From Candidatus Planktophila versatilis (lineage in GTDB: Bacteria > Actinomycetota > Actinomycetes > Nanopelagicales > Nanopelagicaceae), in the NCBI RefSeq assembly GCF_002288105.1, contig NZ_CP016774.1:930001-994000 (forward strand): a stretch of DNA of 64,000 nucleotides, written 5' to 3'. The position numbers and the translations under genes were made by a program. A model generated the notes under the pieces. It was not told the origin of the DNA. It did no database searches and saw nothing but the letters and a program-made list of their open reading frames with translations. Each line of letters starts with the position of its first letter. Within the stretch, counting starts at the first letter, position 1. Of this stretch, positions 54,612 through 64,000 are shown one piece after another.

Positions 54612-55404
54612 CAGATGATGCGCTCTTTCTAGCGTTAACAAATTCACGATAGGCAGTAATGACTTCCGTAGGGTTTCCACGCATCATAAGCTTGCCCTTA
54701 TTAAGCCAGATGACCTCATTGCAAATATCTTCGATAGTGGCAAGTGCGTGGCTGACAAGAATGAGCGCACGATCTGCGCTGCGCAACTCCTTAATTCTGT
54801 TCAGACTCTTCTCTTTAAATTTCGCATCACCTGTGCTGAGCGCTTCATCGATAATCAAAATATCGGGTTCAACTACGGCAGCTACTGAGAAGGCTAGGCG
54901 AGCAAACATTCCAGAAGAATATGTGCGCATCGGAGCATCGATTGCTTCCCCAAGTTCTGAAAAATCGGCAATCGCATCAAAATGGTTATCGATCTCTTCC
55001 CGAGACATTCCTGCTGCCAGACCACCGAGATAGACATTATCGCGGCCTGTCATTGATGGATTAAAGCCAACGCCGAGTGCAAGCAGTGTGCTGACACTTC
55101 CATAGACCTCAACGCGCCCCTGTGAGGGAGGAATGATTCCTGAAATCACACGCATCAACGTTGATTTACCCGCTCCATTAGAGCCAATAATTCCAAGCAC
55201 AGCGCCATAGTGAACATCAATGTTTACATCGGTGAGTGCAGGAACAATTCGGGTGTACTTCTTGCCTCGACCAAGAGATTTGAAGCGCGCCTTTAACGTT
55301 GGTTTCTTTTCGATTGATGTTGTGTACGTGAGTCCCAGGTCTCGCACCGAAACAGCAATGCCATGCTGGGCATGTTCGTGGTTAAAGTCGGACAGCGAAA
55401 TCAC
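54598..55404 (-). CDS. Polysaccharide ABC exporter ATPase (Wzt/TagH-like)
   Basis: An ABC ATPase of about 268 residues. Walker A IIGSNGAGKST, Q-loop, signature YSSGMFARLAFS, Walker B DILIIDEALS and the switch histidine in VSHALATI are intact, with the large YxSxxAL loop region typical of O-antigen and teichoic acid exporters. It pairs with the ABC-2 permease encoded just upstream, overlapping it by 23 bases. Candidate starts are TTG 55434, GTG 55404 and GTG 55347; 55404 keeps the N-terminus short and overlaps the permease stop, but this is uncertain. No separate carbohydrate-binding domain is present. Confidence 0.88.
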   Translation of the reverse strand: MISLSDFNHEHAQHGIAVSVRDLGLTYTTSIEKKPTLKARFKSLGRGKKYTRIVPALTDVNIDVHYGAVLGIIGSNGAGKSTLMRVISGIIPPSQGRVEVYGSVSTLLALGVGFNPSMTGRDNVYLGGLAAGMSREEIDNHFDAIADFSELGEAIDAPMRTYSSGMFARLAFSVAAVVEPDILIIDEALSTGDAKFKEKSLNRIKELRSADRALILVSHALATIEDICNEVIWLNKGKLMMRGNPTEVITAYREFVNARKSASSDEDV

Positions 55405-56209
55405 GCTCCCTCGATAGGAAGATGTAGGAGCCAATCAATAAAAGTCCGAGTGCCCACAGTGATGCGTGAATGAGCCCATTCATTGATGGAGCCTCAGCAT
55501 GCACAACAACACGTGACCATGAATCAAGTAGATAGAAGAGGGGGTTAAGAATTTCAAATTTCTTGATACTTTCAGAAATACTGTCTGCCTCATACAAAAT
55601 TGGAGATAAATACAGAAGACTGCGCGTCAGATAAGGCAAAATACTTGAAATATCTCGGAAATAGACATTGATGCATGAAATAAGAATCGACATCCCAAGT
55701 GCCATCACAACTGCAATAAACAGGATTGGAACTGCCCAGAGCATCTGCCACGAAAATGGCAAACCAATGAGAAGGTGAATTACCGTGAAGACAACGACGG
55801 TAGGTAAAAATTTAAAGAGGGCAATTACAGTGGCTGAAATTGGAAGCATGATGCGCGGAAATGATGTGTTGAGAATCAGGCGCTCACCCGAGGTAATTGC
55901 TTTGACTCCACCTGTGAGGCTATTTGCAATTAAATAGAAGAGAAAAAGCGTAGCGGTGAGGTGTCCAAACCGAGTCGCATCACTACTGCCGCCAATAACG
56001 TAGATAAGTAAGAAGTAGACCGCGGATAAGAGCAATGGATTGAGAATCAACCAGAGCTGACCAAAGATAGATCCATAATTTTGTTGGCGTAGCCCTGATC
56101 GAGAAAACTCTGAGATAAACGCACGCCGGCTCCACAGGGAGGCGAAGTATTCCCGCATCGGCGGCAAGCCAGCGCGGAAAGGTTCGTAAATTACAACTGG
56201 TTTATCCAC
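55382..56209 (-). CDS. Polysaccharide ABC-2 exporter permease (Wzm/TagG-like)
   Basis: A 275-residue membrane protein with six transmembrane segments of the ABC-2 type. RRAFISEFSRSGLRQQNYGSIFGQLWLILNPLL is the amphipathic interface helix and first membrane helix, and YFRDISSILPYLTRSLLYLSPILYEAD lies in the second half, both family markers. With the ATPase it exports a lipid-linked polysaccharide. It lies 30 bases downstream of a glycosyltransferase gene in the same operon. Confidence 0.88.
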   Translation of the reverse strand: MDKPVVIYEPFRAGLPPMREYFASLWSRRAFISEFSRSGLRQQNYGSIFGQLWLILNPLLLSAVYFLLIYVIGGSSDATRFGHLTATLFLFYLIANSLTGGVKAITSGERLILNTSFPRIMLPISATVIALFKFLPTVVVFTVIHLLIGLPFSWQMLWAVPILFIAVVMALGMSILISCINVYFRDISSILPYLTRSLLYLSPILYEADSISESIKKFEILNPLFYLLDSWSRVVVHAEAPSMNGLIHASLWALGLLLIGSYIFLSRERDFAVRL

Positions 56210-56239
56210 GTGCGAAAGGCTACCGCAGCCTGTTGCTAC

Positions 56240-57241
56240 TTACTCCGATGAAGGCACGAGAGTCTTTGGGGAAGATATGAATCCAGCACCCCACGCGAAG
56301 TGCATTGTGGGTAACACAAGTAGTAATAGAAAGAATTCGCGAATTGAAGACGAAATCTTTACTGCGGCTCCCAGGACAAAGAGCGTATAGATCGCAGCTG
56401 GGAAAAAAAGAATTGGCGAAAGGAGTAGTCCAAGTATTGCTGATGCTAAGAACCCAACGAGTGCAACCGGTGGCGCTAGGTAACGATAATTGATTGTTCC
56501 CTTATGTCTTCTAGAAACTACTCTGCGCCAGCGCCCGTATTCAAAGTATTGTTTTGCAAGAGCGCGCACTGTTGACCGTGGGCGATATGTCACGTGAAGT
56601 CGGGGATCAAAGTAAATGACTCCTCCATTTTCACGTAAGCGAAAATTGAGTTCCCAATCTTGAGCGCGTGTAAATCGTTCATCGAATCCGCCGATTGCAA
56701 TCAGGGCCTCTCTGCGAAAAGCTCCGAGGTAGACAGTATCTACAGGCCCCGCTTCTCCTCCAGTGTGAAAACGTGATGCACCAACTCCGAATGCACTGCG
56801 CATTGCACCTGCAACAGTCTTTTCAAAGATCGTTTTCCCAACAGCGGCCATAACACCGCCGACATTGACAGCGCCAGTCTTATTTAGCACCTCAACTATT
56901 AAGGAGAGGTAATTCTGGGGAATCTCAGCATGGGCATCGACTCGCACCACAACTGGATTCAATGATTGCCGAAGTGCAAGATTCAGACCCATCGCTGTCT
57001 TGCCCGTTGGGTTTTCTACAATCACAACTCGTGAATCTGCCGAAGCTATGCGCTTTGCAATTTCTAGTGTTCTATCTTTTGATGGACCGATTGCCAAAAT
57101 GACTTCTATGGGGCCTTGGTAATCTTGTGAAAGTATCGAGCGAACTGAGCTCTCCAGATGTGACTGCTCATTGAGCACAGGCAAGATCACGCTAATTGAT
57201 GGGTGCGGTGAGCCAATTAACTCTTGCATTGGTGTCGCCAT
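56240..57241 (-). CDS. GT2-family glycosyltransferase
   Basis: A 333-residue enzyme. The GT-A domain shows ISVILPVLNEQSHLESSVRSI, AIGPSKDRTLEIA, the metal-binding VRVDAHAEIP in place of a plain DxD, and GGFDERFTRAQDWELNFRLRENG. Two or three C-terminal hydrophobic segments (about 255-325) anchor it. It resembles ExoA-type transferases for exopolysaccharides. A GGAGGGG ribosome-binding site precedes the ATG. It begins the operon with the Wzm/Wzt-like exporter and the SpoIID-like protein. Confidence 0.88.
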   Translation of the reverse strand: MATPMQELIGSPHPSISVILPVLNEQSHLESSVRSILSQDYQGPIEVILAIGPSKDRTLEIAKRIASADSRVVIVENPTGKTAMGLNLALRQSLNPVVVRVDAHAEIPQNYLSLIVEVLNKTGAVNVGGVMAAVGKTIFEKTVAGAMRSAFGVGASRFHTGGEAGPVDTVYLGAFRREALIAIGGFDERFTRAQDWELNFRLRENGGVIYFDPRLHVTYRPRSTVRALAKQYFEYGRWRRVVSRRHKGTINYRYLAPPVALVGFLASAILGLLLSPILFFPAAIYTLFVLGAAVKISSSIREFFLLLLVLPTMHFAWGAGFISSPKTLVPSSE

Positions 57242-57277
57242 AACCCCTCCACGCTATCGTGCAAGTAATCTACGTAT

Positions 57278-58378
57278 GTGAAATCTACTCGGGCGATTCG
57301 GATAATTACATCACTCTCTTTAGGTGTTGTAATACTAGCCTCGCTTTCATGGGTTGGATTAGGTCAAGTCAGTGGTCAAATCTCGCGTATCGATGTTTTT
57401 GGAAAGCTCACAGACCGTCCTGAAAAAACTTCTCGGGCCCTTAATTACTTGGTTGTGGGATCTGACTCTCGCGAAGGTTTGAGCAAGAAAGAGATTCAAG
57501 CGCTACGGGTGGGCAGTACAGCAGTTGCTGCCGGTGGACGCTCGGACACAATGTTCTTAATTCACATTAGTAAGAGTAGAGATGCCGCATTTATCGTCTC
57601 CCTACCTAGAGATACCTTGGTTCAAGTTCCCGCACATAAGAGCCAAGATGGAACGACAGATATTTCTGAACGCCCTGGAAAGCTCAATGCAGCATTTGCC
57701 TTCGGTGGCGCCCCTCTACTCATCCAAACTATCGAGACCAAGACTAATTTAAAGATTGACCATTACGTCGAAGTAAACTTTGCCGGATTTACTCGTGTAG
57801 TTGATGCCCTGGGTGGAATTGAAGTCTGTACCAGCGTTGATATCGATGATCCAAAGAGCCACTTAGTACTGAGCGCCGGCACGCACACCTTGGGTGGAAT
57901 TGAGGCACTTAAGTATGTGCGAACACGTGATTACGATGGTCGCGGAGATATCGGACGCATGGAGCGTCAACAGAAGTTTGTCAGTTCGGTCTTACGCAAA
58001 GCCACAAGCAGTGGTGTATTGCTAAACCCAATTAAATTAGCAAATTTCTATAACGCAACTATTTCAACAGTGAAGATGGATTCTGGTGTGAGCAAGAATG
58101 ACCTGCTCACCTTGGCAAAGCAGATGCGTAATCTCTCTTCCGGCAATGTGCGCACGCTAACCGTTCCAATTTCTAACCCCAATGGAAGAGATCCAGTTGT
58201 TGGCTCAGTTGTGATTTGGGATGAAGAGCTAGCCGCAGACTTATGGACACGTATTCGTGATGATAAAGCGCTGATAGATGAGGTAAAGCCTTCACCAAGT
58301 GCTACAGCTGCGCCAATCAAAATCGATAAATTTAAGACGAAGACGGCGGCGGAGAATCCCTGCGCTCCTAAGAAGTAG
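57278..58378 (+). CDS. LCP (LytR-CpsA-Psr) family glycopolymer ligase
   Basis: A 366-residue membrane-anchored protein with an N-terminal hydrophobic segment (about 7-28). The LCP domain shows VVGSDSREG, RSDTMFLIHISK, SLPRDTLVQVP, KLNAAFAFGG and YVRTRDYDGRGDIGRMERQQKFV, including the Arg and Asp residues that bind the polyprenyl pyrophosphate. It attaches lipid-linked glycopolymers to peptidoglycan, so it would act on what the divergent exporter operon delivers. GTG start with TAATCT six bases upstream; an overlapping ATG is out of frame. The C-terminus ends in a Lys-rich tail. Confidence 0.93.
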   Translation: MKSTRAIRIITSLSLGVVILASLSWVGLGQVSGQISRIDVFGKLTDRPEKTSRALNYLVVGSDSREGLSKKEIQALRVGSTAVAAGGRSDTMFLIHISKSRDAAFIVSLPRDTLVQVPAHKSQDGTTDISERPGKLNAAFAFGGAPLLIQTIETKTNLKIDHYVEVNFAGFTRVVDALGGIEVCTSVDIDDPKSHLVLSAGTHTLGGIEALKYVRTRDYDGRGDIGRMERQQKFVSSVLRKATSSGVLLNPIKLANFYNATISTVKMDSGVSKNDLLTLAKQMRNLSSGNVRTLTVPISNPNGRDPVVGSVVIWDEELAADLWTRIRDDKALIDEVKPSPSATAAPIKIDKFKTKTAAENPCAPKK

Positions 58379-58423
58379 TCAAAATGGAGAGATTTCAATT
58401 ATGGCTGCAATAGACTCCTGCGC

Positions 58424-59734
58424 ATGACCCTTAAGCTCTCGGTGATTGGCTGTGGTTATCTTGGCGCCACTCACGCAGCATGTATGTCCTCACTCGGTTT
58501 CGAGGTTGTTGGAGTTGATACAGATCAGAGCAAGGTTGATCTTCTCTCTCGTGGAGAACTTCCATTCTATGAACCAGGTTTAGATACCCTTCTTGCAGCA
58601 AAGATGAAGACTGGCAGGCTCTCATTTACAACAGATTTCTCTGCAGTAAGTGATGCCGATGTTCACTTTATCTGCGTGGGAACCCCACAGAGTAAAGATG
58701 GGTTAGCCGCAGATCTGACCTATGTGAAGTCATCGGTTGCTGCAATAGCCCCACATCTTAAAGAGGGTTCACTTGTTGTAGGTAAATCAACGGTTCCAGT
58801 AGGAACTGCTCAACTATTACGCGATCAATTAGCAATATCTGCCCCACAGGCAGACCTTGCCTGGAATCCAGAATTTCTTCGGGAAGGTTTTGCTGTTGAA
58901 GACACTCTGACCCCCAATCGCCTTGTTGTTGGTGTTGTAAATGATCGTGCCGAACAAATTCTTAAAGAGGTCTATAAACCAATCATTGATCTTGGCACTC
59001 CGTGGATACGCGCAGACCTACCAACAGCAGAGCTTGTCAAAGTTGCCGCTAATTCATTTCTTGCGACAAAGATTTCATTTATTAACGCAATGGCTGAAGT
59101 CTGCGAGGCAGCAGGCGGAGATGTCACAGTTCTTGCAAAAGCAATTGGATATGACCCCCGAATCGGTAATCGATTCTTGCAAGCAGGAATTGGTTTTGGT
59201 GGTGGATGTTTACCAAAAGATATCCGTGCCTTTATGGCGCGCGCGCAGGAACTTGGCGCAGATCAAGCACTTGAATTCTTACGCGAAATCGATGCAATTA
59301 ACATGCGAGCTCGTCAACGAGTCATCGATGTTGTTCGCGCCGACCTTTCAGAAGACCTCACTCAATACAAGATTGCAATATTGGGTGCGACCTTTAAGCC
59401 CGATAGCGATGATGTGCGCGACTCCCCAGCACTTGATATAGCAGCTCAACTACAAGCAGCTGGTGCAACCGTTGTCGTTCATGACCCTAAGGGAATAGAA
59501 CCTGCACGTAAGCGTTTTCCAAACCTTGATTACCAAGAAAAGGTAGTCGATGCAGTCAAAGGCGCTGACGCTATCTTGCACCTGACGGAATGGAAGGAAT
59601 ATCGCGAACTAGATCCTTCAGTAATTGGACAACTTGTGAAATCTAAATTCTTAATTGATGGTCGCAATATGCTCGATCGTAATCTCTGGCGTGCAGCTGG
59701 TTGGCGCGTACACGCACTAGGTCGAACTGACTAG
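58424..59734 (+). CDS. ugd: UDP-glucose 6-dehydrogenase
   Basis: A 436-residue NAD-dependent enzyme oxidising UDP-glucose to UDP-glucuronate. The N-terminal Rossmann motif is VIGCGYLG (7-14); [15 protein letters not shown] and the catalytic Cys262 in [10 protein letters not shown] follow, with the C-terminal UDP-binding region [18 protein letters not shown]-mannose dehydrogenase is the nearest alternative, but motifs and length fit UDP-glucose. It follows the LCP gene, so it may supply uronic acid for the surface polysaccharide. TAGACT lies seven bases before the ATG. It overlaps the convergent purE stop by four bases. Confidence 0.93.
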   Translation: MTLKLSVIGCGYLGATHAACMSSLGFEVVGVDTDQSKVDLLSRGELPFYEPGLDTLLAAKMKTGRLSFTTDFSAVSDADVHFICVGTPQSKDGLAADLTYVKSSVAAIAPHLKEGSLVVGKSTVPVGTAQLLRDQLAISAPQADLAWNPEFLREGFAVEDTLTPNRLVVGVVNDRAEQILKEVYKPIIDLGTPWIRADLPTAELVKVAANSFLATKISFINAMAEVCEAAGGDVTVLAKAIGYDPRIGNRFLQAGIGFGGGCLPKDIRAFMARAQELGADQALEFLREIDAINMRARQRVIDVVRADLSEDLTQYKIAILGATFKPDSDDVRDSPALDIAAQLQAAGATVVVHDPKGIEPARKRFPNLDYQEKVVDAVKGADAILHLTEWKEYRELDPSVIGQLVKSKFLIDGRNMLDRNLWRAAGWRVHALGRTD

Positions 59735-60246
59735 AAACCAGTTTTTTGATTGCGACGGGCGCTTAATTGAGCGCCCTTTGCTTTTGCCTCTTCATTGATT
59801 GCTTTGAGAGATTCTGAAACCTTGGCAGAGATAGCTGCATCAGAAATTCCGAGAATGCGTGCGGCAAGGATTCCCGCGTTCTTTGCATTTCCTACTCCAA
59901 CAGTTGCAACCGGAATTCCAGCAGGCATCTGCACAATTGAAAGTAGCGAATCCATTCCATCTAAATTCTTCAGTGCAACAGGGACTCCGATTACCGGAAG
60001 TGTTGTGAGCGATGCGACCATGCCGGGTAGATGAGCTGCCCCACCAGCACCAGCAATAATTACCTTAAATCCTTTTGCTTGCGCCTTTTGGGAAAAATCA
60101 ACCATCTCGAGTGGCATGCGATGGGCAGAGATAACATCTACTTCATAAGAGATACCAAATGAGTCAAGAACTTTGGCAGCTTCTTCCATGACTGGCCAAT
60201 CAGAGTCAGAGCCCATGATTATCGCTACATCTTTAGAATTACTCAT
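59731..60246 (-). CDS. purE: N5-carboxyaminoimidazole ribonucleotide mutase
   Basis: A 171-residue class I PurE that moves the carboxyl group of N5-CAIR to give CAIR in purine synthesis. [34 protein letters not shown] and the [30 protein letters not shown] region are characteristic and cover the active site. It overlaps purK by 8 bases and acts right after it, so the two form a unit. Confidence 0.95.
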   Translation of the reverse strand: MSNSKDVAIIMGSDSDWPVMEEAAKVLDSFGISYEVDVISAHRMPLEMVDFSQKAQAKGFKVIIAGAGGAAHLPGMVASLTTLPVIGVPVALKNLDGMDSLLSIVQMPAGIPVATVGVGNAKNAGILAARILGISDAAISAKVSESLKAINEEAKAKGAQLSARRNQKTGF

Positions 60247-61351
60247 CGATTGCCCCGCTCATGTAGTCCCGTGCATGCTGCACATCTGTGGTTAATTGTA
60301 GAAGGTCGGAGCCGATTGCGGTGACATGACCAATCTTGCGCCCTTTTCGAACTTCCTTCTTATATTGATGAAACTTAAGGTCTGGGTTTCGAGCCATCAG
60401 GTGTAAATATGGGCGATACATATCGGCTTTATCGCCACCTAAAATATTTCCCATCACCGCATACTCGTGAGTCATGGCAGGTTCACCAAGCGGAAGATCG
60501 AGTATTGCGCGCAGGTGTTGTTCAAATTGGCTTGTTCGAGAACCATCGATGGTCCAGTGTCCAGAGTTATGTGGACGCATTGCGAGCTCATTAATGAATA
60601 GTTGATCGCCTTTTACAAACATCTCAACTGCCATTACTCCTATGACGCCTACTTCGGCTGCAATATCTAGCGCCAACTTCTGCGCTTGTTCTGCAATCTC
60701 ATCAGAGATGCAGGGTGCGGGCGTGATGGTCATGGTGCAGATTCCATCTTCTTGCACGGTCTGTGTTGGGGCCCACGATGTTGCTTGACCGTGAGGGGAA
60801 CGTGCAACCATGACGGCAATCTCAGAATCGAATGAAATCAGCTCTTCAATCAATAATTTTGGGGTGTGCTTTAACACTTCAGCCAATTCATCCTGAGAAT
60901 TAACCTTCCATACTCCACGCCCGTCATAGCCGCCTGAAATGGCCTTTGCAATCAATGGGTACTGATCTACTTCAGATGTGGCAGTGATTACCTTCCACGC
61001 TGGTGCTTGATAATTTGCTAACTTCTTACGCATCTCTGCCTTATCTTGTGAATAGACAAATGCCGATGATGCTGGATACACACGTACACCTGCTGCCTCA
61101 AGTCCTTTAATGACTGGTAGCGGCACAAGTTCGTGTTCAAAGGTAATGACATCACAGCGCGCAGCAAAACTCTTGAGCGCCTCTAAATCTGTGTAATCAC
61201 CAATCACATGGCTATTAATTTGAGCCGCTGAATCATCTGCACTTTGTGCGAAAAGAAGGAGATTGATTCCGAGCGCCGAAGCTGGTGCAACCATCATGCG
61301 CGCTAACTGGCCCGCGCCAATGACGCCAACTGTTGGGAATCGCTCGTTCAC
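60239..61351 (-). CDS. purK: N5-carboxyaminoimidazole ribonucleotide synthase
   Basis: A 370-residue ATP-grasp enzyme that carboxylates AIR using bicarbonate and [16 protein letters not shown] opens the pre-ATP-grasp domain, and [27 protein letters not shown] are family blocks. A longer frame would start at 61399 inside birA; GTG 61351 is chosen because a TACGAT box lies exactly six bases before it and the product then starts [12 protein letters not shown], the normal length. It is followed by purE with an 8-base overlap. Confidence 0.93.
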   Translation of the reverse strand: MNERFPTVGVIGAGQLARMMVAPASALGINLLLFAQSADDSAAQINSHVIGDYTDLEALKSFAARCDVITFEHELVPLPVIKGLEAAGVRVYPASSAFVYSQDKAEMRKKLANYQAPAWKVITATSEVDQYPLIAKAISGGYDGRGVWKVNSQDELAEVLKHTPKLLIEELISFDSEIAVMVARSPHGQATSWAPTQTVQEDGICTMTITPAPCISDEIAEQAQKLALDIAAEVGVIGVMAVEMFVKGDQLFINELAMRPHNSGHWTIDGSRTSQFEQHLRAILDLPLGEPAMTHEYAVMGNILGGDKADMYRPYLHLMARNPDLKFHQYKKEVRKGRKIGHVTAIGSDLLQLTTDVQHARDYMSGAIDE

Positions 61352-61355
61352 TGAC

Positions 61356-62123
61356 TTATCGTAGATGAACGATGTCTCCAACAGTAATTCGTGAGCCATC
61401 TTCCAGAATCAACTCCCCGTTTGGGCTGATACCGACTGCGACTCCGCTCTTGATAACTCCGCTTGGAAGTTCTGCCCGGATCTTCGCACCGATACTGCTA
61501 CAGCGTTCGAGATAGAGATGGCGGAGATCCTCACCGGCTTCCCAGCGTTCTAAAAGATTAGAAAATTCGTTAAGAAACGCTGCCAAGATGACATTGCGAT
61601 TGAGTTCACCAAAATTTTGCAACGACAGTGAAGTTGCATGGGCAACAGGAAGTTCTGATTCTTGCATCGCGACATTAATTCCGACTCCAATAATGATGCC
61701 ATCATCAGCCGTTTGAGCAATCATTCCGCCAGTTTTTAAGCCACTGATGAAAAGATCATTAGGCCATTTCAGTGATGAGGTTACTTGAGGGTCAAGTCTT
61801 GAGAGTGCGAAACTTGTACTGAGCCCAACAATGAGAGGTAAGAGCGACCACTCACTCTGATCTCGCTTTGGTTGAATGTAAAAAGAGAATAGAAGTGCTG
61901 ATGCTTGCGGTGCTTCAAATGTTCTATCAAGTCTTCCGCGTCCGGCACTTTGATAATTGGTAACAAGAACATCGCCGGTGCGTGCCTCTGCCCGCTGTAC
62001 AAGATTGAGTAAATCTTCTTGCGTGGAACCCGTGACTTCGACCACGCTTACTCGCCAGTACCGCGAGATTTTTTCAGAGATCTGCACGGTATCTAGCGGT
62101 GGTCTTGGCGTATCTGTACTCAC
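61356..62123 (-). CDS. birA: Biotin--[acetyl-CoA-carboxylase] ligase
   Basis: A 255-residue biotin protein ligase. The catalytic GRGRLDRTF motif, WPNDLF and GVGINV, and the C-terminal beta domain (VGISPNGELILEDGSRITVGDIVHL) are present. There is no N-terminal DNA-binding domain, so it does not act as a repressor like E. coli BirA. The frame is open far upstream to 62435, but that runs antisense to accD; GTG 62123 fits the family. It diverges from accD, whose carrier partner it would biotinylate, leaving less than 20 bases between starts. Confidence 0.92.
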   Translation of the reverse strand: MSTDTPRPPLDTVQISEKISRYWRVSVVEVTGSTQEDLLNLVQRAEARTGDVLVTNYQSAGRGRLDRTFEAPQASALLFSFYIQPKRDQSEWSLLPLIVGLSTSFALSRLDPQVTSSLKWPNDLFISGLKTGGMIAQTADDGIIIGVGINVAMQESELPVAHATSLSLQNFGELNRNVILAAFLNEFSNLLERWEAGEDLRHLYLERCSSIGAKIRAELPSGVIKSGVAVGISPNGELILEDGSRITVGDIVHLR

Positions 62124-62141
62124 GACTAGTACCTTATGTTC

Positions 62142-63713
62142 ATGAGCCCAGATCTGCACACTACCGCGGGGAAAATTGAAGACCTCCGTGAGCGAATTAA
62201 TGAAGCCGTTGACGCTGGTTCGACAAGAGCCCGAGAGAAACAGCATGCCAAGGGCAAAGGAACAGCTCGCGAGCGAATTGAGATGCTTGTCGATGCCGAT
62301 TCCTTTACCGAGATAGATGAGTTCGCACGTCATCGCGCTCAGAACTTTGGAATGGATAAGAACCGTCCATATGGCGATGGTGTCATTATTGGAACAGCAA
62401 CTGTCGATGGTCGCCCAATCGCTCTGTACTCGCAAGATTTCACCGTCTTCGGCGGATCACTCGGTGAGGTTCACTCGGAAAAGATTGTGAAGATTGCAGA
62501 GTTTGCACTCAAAGCAGGTATCCCGCTTATCGGTATTAACGATTCAGGTGGAGCGCGAATTCAAGAAGGTGTTGCATCGCTCAATGGTTACGGAAAGATT
62601 TTCCGTCTGAACACTCGCTCATCAGGAGTGATTCCACAGATATCCCTCATTCTTGGACCTTGCGCAGGTGGCTCTGCCTATTCACCTGCCCTCACAGATT
62701 TCACCGTGATGGTTAAGGAAACTTCACATATGTTCATCACCGGACCAGATGTCATCAAGACTGTCACTGGTGAAGATGTTGGAATGGAAGAACTTGGTGG
62801 CGCATTTACTCACAGTACAAAGTCAGGAAATGCTCACTACATGGCAGATTCGGAAGCTGATGCGATTGATTATGTGAAAGCGCTTCTGTCTTATCTTCCA
62901 TCAAACAACATGGATGGTTCTCCAGTTTTACCTCCAACACAGAACCTTGATAAGAACTCATCTGATGTTGCACTCAATACTTTGATTCCAGATAGCCCTA
63001 ATCAGCCATACGATATGAAGTCACTGATTTCAGCAATTGTTGATGAAGGTGAATTCCTCGAAGTCCACGCTCTCTATGCGCCAAATATTGTTGTGGGTTT
63101 TGCACGTATTGAAGGACAATCAATCGGAGTTATCGCCAACCAACCTTCACAGCTAGCTGGAACACTCGATATCAATTCATCTGAAAAAGCAGCACGATTC
63201 CTGCGTTTCTGCGATGCCTTTAACATTCCAATTCTTACCCTCGTCGATGTTCCAGGATTTATGCCTGGCACCGAACAAGAGTGGGACGGAATCATTCGTC
63301 GCGGTGCAAAACTACTTTATGCGTACGCTGAAGCATCAGTTCCACTTGTCACACTCATTACCCGTAAGGCATACGGCGGAGCATTTATTGTGATGGGTTC
63401 CAAATACCTGGGCAGTGATATCAACTTTGCCTGGCCATCGGCAGAAATTGCGGTGATGGGTGCACAAGGCGCGGTCAATATCTTGTATCGCAAAGAGTTA
63501 TCTGAATCTAAGGATCAGAACGCTAAGCGAGCCGAACTCATTACTGAGTACACCGAGAAGTTTTCAAACCCATACTTGGCTGCAGAGCGCGGGACTATCG
63601 ATAGTGTGATTGAGCCTGAGGATTCACGTCAGTACATCACAAAGGCTTTCCGTACCTTAAAGACAAAGCGCGATACCTTGCCGGCACGTAAGCACGGAAA
63701 CATTCCGCTCTAG
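62142..63713 (+). CDS. accD: Acyl-CoA carboxylase carboxyltransferase (beta) subunit
   Basis: A 523-residue carboxyltransferase of the AccD5/PccB type, which transfers carboxyl from carboxybiotin to acetyl- or propionyl-CoA. [12 protein letters not shown], the acyl-CoA oxyanion loops [12 protein letters not shown] and [13 protein letters not shown] in the N-half, and MRxxG-like [18 protein letters not shown] and [15 protein letters not shown] in the C-half are seen. ATG 62136 is an alternative start two codons earlier. The epsilon subunit gene accE follows after two bases. The biotin-carboxylase alpha subunit is outside the window. Confidence 0.93.
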   Translation: MSPDLHTTAGKIEDLRERINEAVDAGSTRAREKQHAKGKGTARERIEMLVDADSFTEIDEFARHRAQNFGMDKNRPYGDGVIIGTATVDGRPIALYSQDFTVFGGSLGEVHSEKIVKIAEFALKAGIPLIGINDSGGARIQEGVASLNGYGKIFRLNTRSSGVIPQISLILGPCAGGSAYSPALTDFTVMVKETSHMFITGPDVIKTVTGEDVGMEELGGAFTHSTKSGNAHYMADSEADAIDYVKALLSYLPSNNMDGSPVLPPTQNLDKNSSDVALNTLIPDSPNQPYDMKSLISAIVDEGEFLEVHALYAPNIVVGFARIEGQSIGVIANQPSQLAGTLDINSSEKAARFLRFCDAFNIPILTLVDVPGFMPGTEQEWDGIIRRGAKLLYAYAEASVPLVTLITRKAYGGAFIVMGSKYLGSDINFAWPSAEIAVMGAQGAVNILYRKELSESKDQNAKRAELITEYTEKFSNPYLAAERGTIDSVIEPEDSRQYITKAFRTLKTKRDTLPARKHGNIPL

Positions 63714-63715
63714 CA

Positions 63716-63898
63716 ATGAAATTCACCGTCATATCTGGAAACCCCACTCCAGAGGAACTCCTCGCGCTGCAAGCAGTTTTGGTCAACCATAAATCTGTTG
63801 ATCTCACACCAGTGATTAAGCGAAGCATCTTTGGGCGGCCTCAACTACGACAACCACTGCCTCATCACATTGCCTTTGGCCCAAGAAAGATGAATTAA
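63716..63898 (+). CDS. accE: Acyl-CoA carboxylase epsilon subunit
   Basis: A 60-residue protein matching the actinobacterial AccE family: FTVISGNPTPEELLALQAVL, then RPQLRQPLPHHIAFGPRKMN with the RPxLR and GP motifs. It stabilises and activates the AccA-AccD carboxylase complex. It lies between accD and maf as in mycobacteria (accD5-accE5-maf), and its stop codon overlaps the maf start (TAATG). Confidence 0.88.
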   Translation: MKFTVISGNPTPEELLALQAVLVNHKSVDLTPVIKRSIFGRPQLRQPLPHHIAFGPRKMN

Positions 63899-64000
63899 TG
63901 CCGCGTATTGTTCTTGCTTCCCAATCAACTTCCCGCCGTAGACTCTTAGAAGATGCGGGACTTAATCCAACAATTATTGTAAGCAATGTTGATGAAGAAA
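63898..64000 (+). CDS. maf: Maf-like nucleotide pyrophosphatase (3' part outside window)
   Basis: The first 34 residues, opening MPRIVLASQSTSRRRLLEDAG, show the conserved SxSxRR nucleotide-binding loop of Maf/YceF proteins, which hydrolyse non-canonical or damaged nucleoside triphosphates. It starts within the accE stop codon (TAATG), so it is in the accD operon. The rest lies beyond the right edge. Confidence 0.88.
   Translation, partial: MPRIVLASQSTSRRRLLEDAGLNPTIIVSNVDEE

Noticed and set aside
58941-59441. Open frame of 166 codons inside ugd in another frame
   Set aside because: It falls entirely within the catalytic region of ugd, whose motifs are intact; the alternative product has no recognisable domain.
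62136-62435. Upstream extension of birA by about 104 codons
   Set aside because: It is antisense to the well-conserved N-terminus of accD and adds no recognisable DNA-binding domain; GTG 62123 gives the standard length.

Overview
The window reads as a gene-dense, streamlined actinobacterial chromosome of unusually low GC for the phylum. Actinobacterial markers are two WhiB proteins, an MtrAB pair beside secA, mshB (mycothiol), a PdtaS-like kinase beside whiB, acyl-CoA carboxylase beta and epsilon subunits, actinobacterial DapD, FdxC-like ferredoxin, and DUF3117, DUF3499, DUF3107 and DUF5719 proteins. Small gaps, overlapping genes, AT-leaning codons and almost no terminators suggest a freshwater acI (Nanopelagicales, Planktophila-like) bacterium. 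That placement is inference from gene content and style; no rRNA is present.

Layout. 0-3.2 kb: sugar ABC transporter (binding protein cut by the left edge, permease) and a deoC-rbsK pair for pentose use. 3.3-8.7 kb: TRIC-type channel, SDR reductase, GH13 alpha-glucosidase, FKBP isomerase, argG. 8.7-14.9 kb: methyltransferase, a two-component system divergent from a small secreted protein, a ribosome-hibernation factor, small membrane proteins, a Cys/Met-type PLP enzyme, msrA. 14.9-19.7 kb: tRNA-Arg(CCG), whiB1-like gene, PdtaS-like kinase, CpaE/CpaB-like pair, an Rv3235-like protein. 19.7-28.6 kb: secA, comF, mtrB, mtrA, ahcY, manB, DUF3499. 28.6-35.8 kb: DUF5719, a large membrane glycosyltransferase, whiB2-like gene, sugar-nucleotide transferase, dapC, ferredoxin. 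35.8-44.4 kb: cysteinyl-tRNA synthetase carrying an extra N-terminal domain, mshB, moeZ, tetR, DUF3107, rhlE, marC, PHP phosphoesterase, EamA transporter. 44.4-53.4 kb: MgtE-like regulator, DUF1003, mrp, tatB, htrA, O-methyltransferase, leucyl aminopeptidase, DUF3117, sigma region-4 protein, SRPBCC, LOG-family protein, dapD. 53.4-59.7 kb: surface polysaccharide locus (SpoIID-like, ABC exporter, glycosyltransferase, LCP ligase, UDP-glucose dehydrogenase). 59.7-64 kb: purE, purK, birA, accD, accE and the start of maf.

The window is housekeeping chromosome. I see no prophage, IS element, CRISPR array, toxin-antitoxin pair or defence island, and no gene-free stretch longer than about 300 bases. 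The most notable features are: a TANNNT box exactly 6 or 7 bases before the start codon of more than 20 genes, pointing to widespread leaderless mRNA; the domain fusion on cysteinyl-tRNA synthetase; two genes whose coding sequence runs upstream of any canonical start codon, with ATT as the best candidate start; and a sigma region-4-only protein where related genomes carry sigE-rseA.
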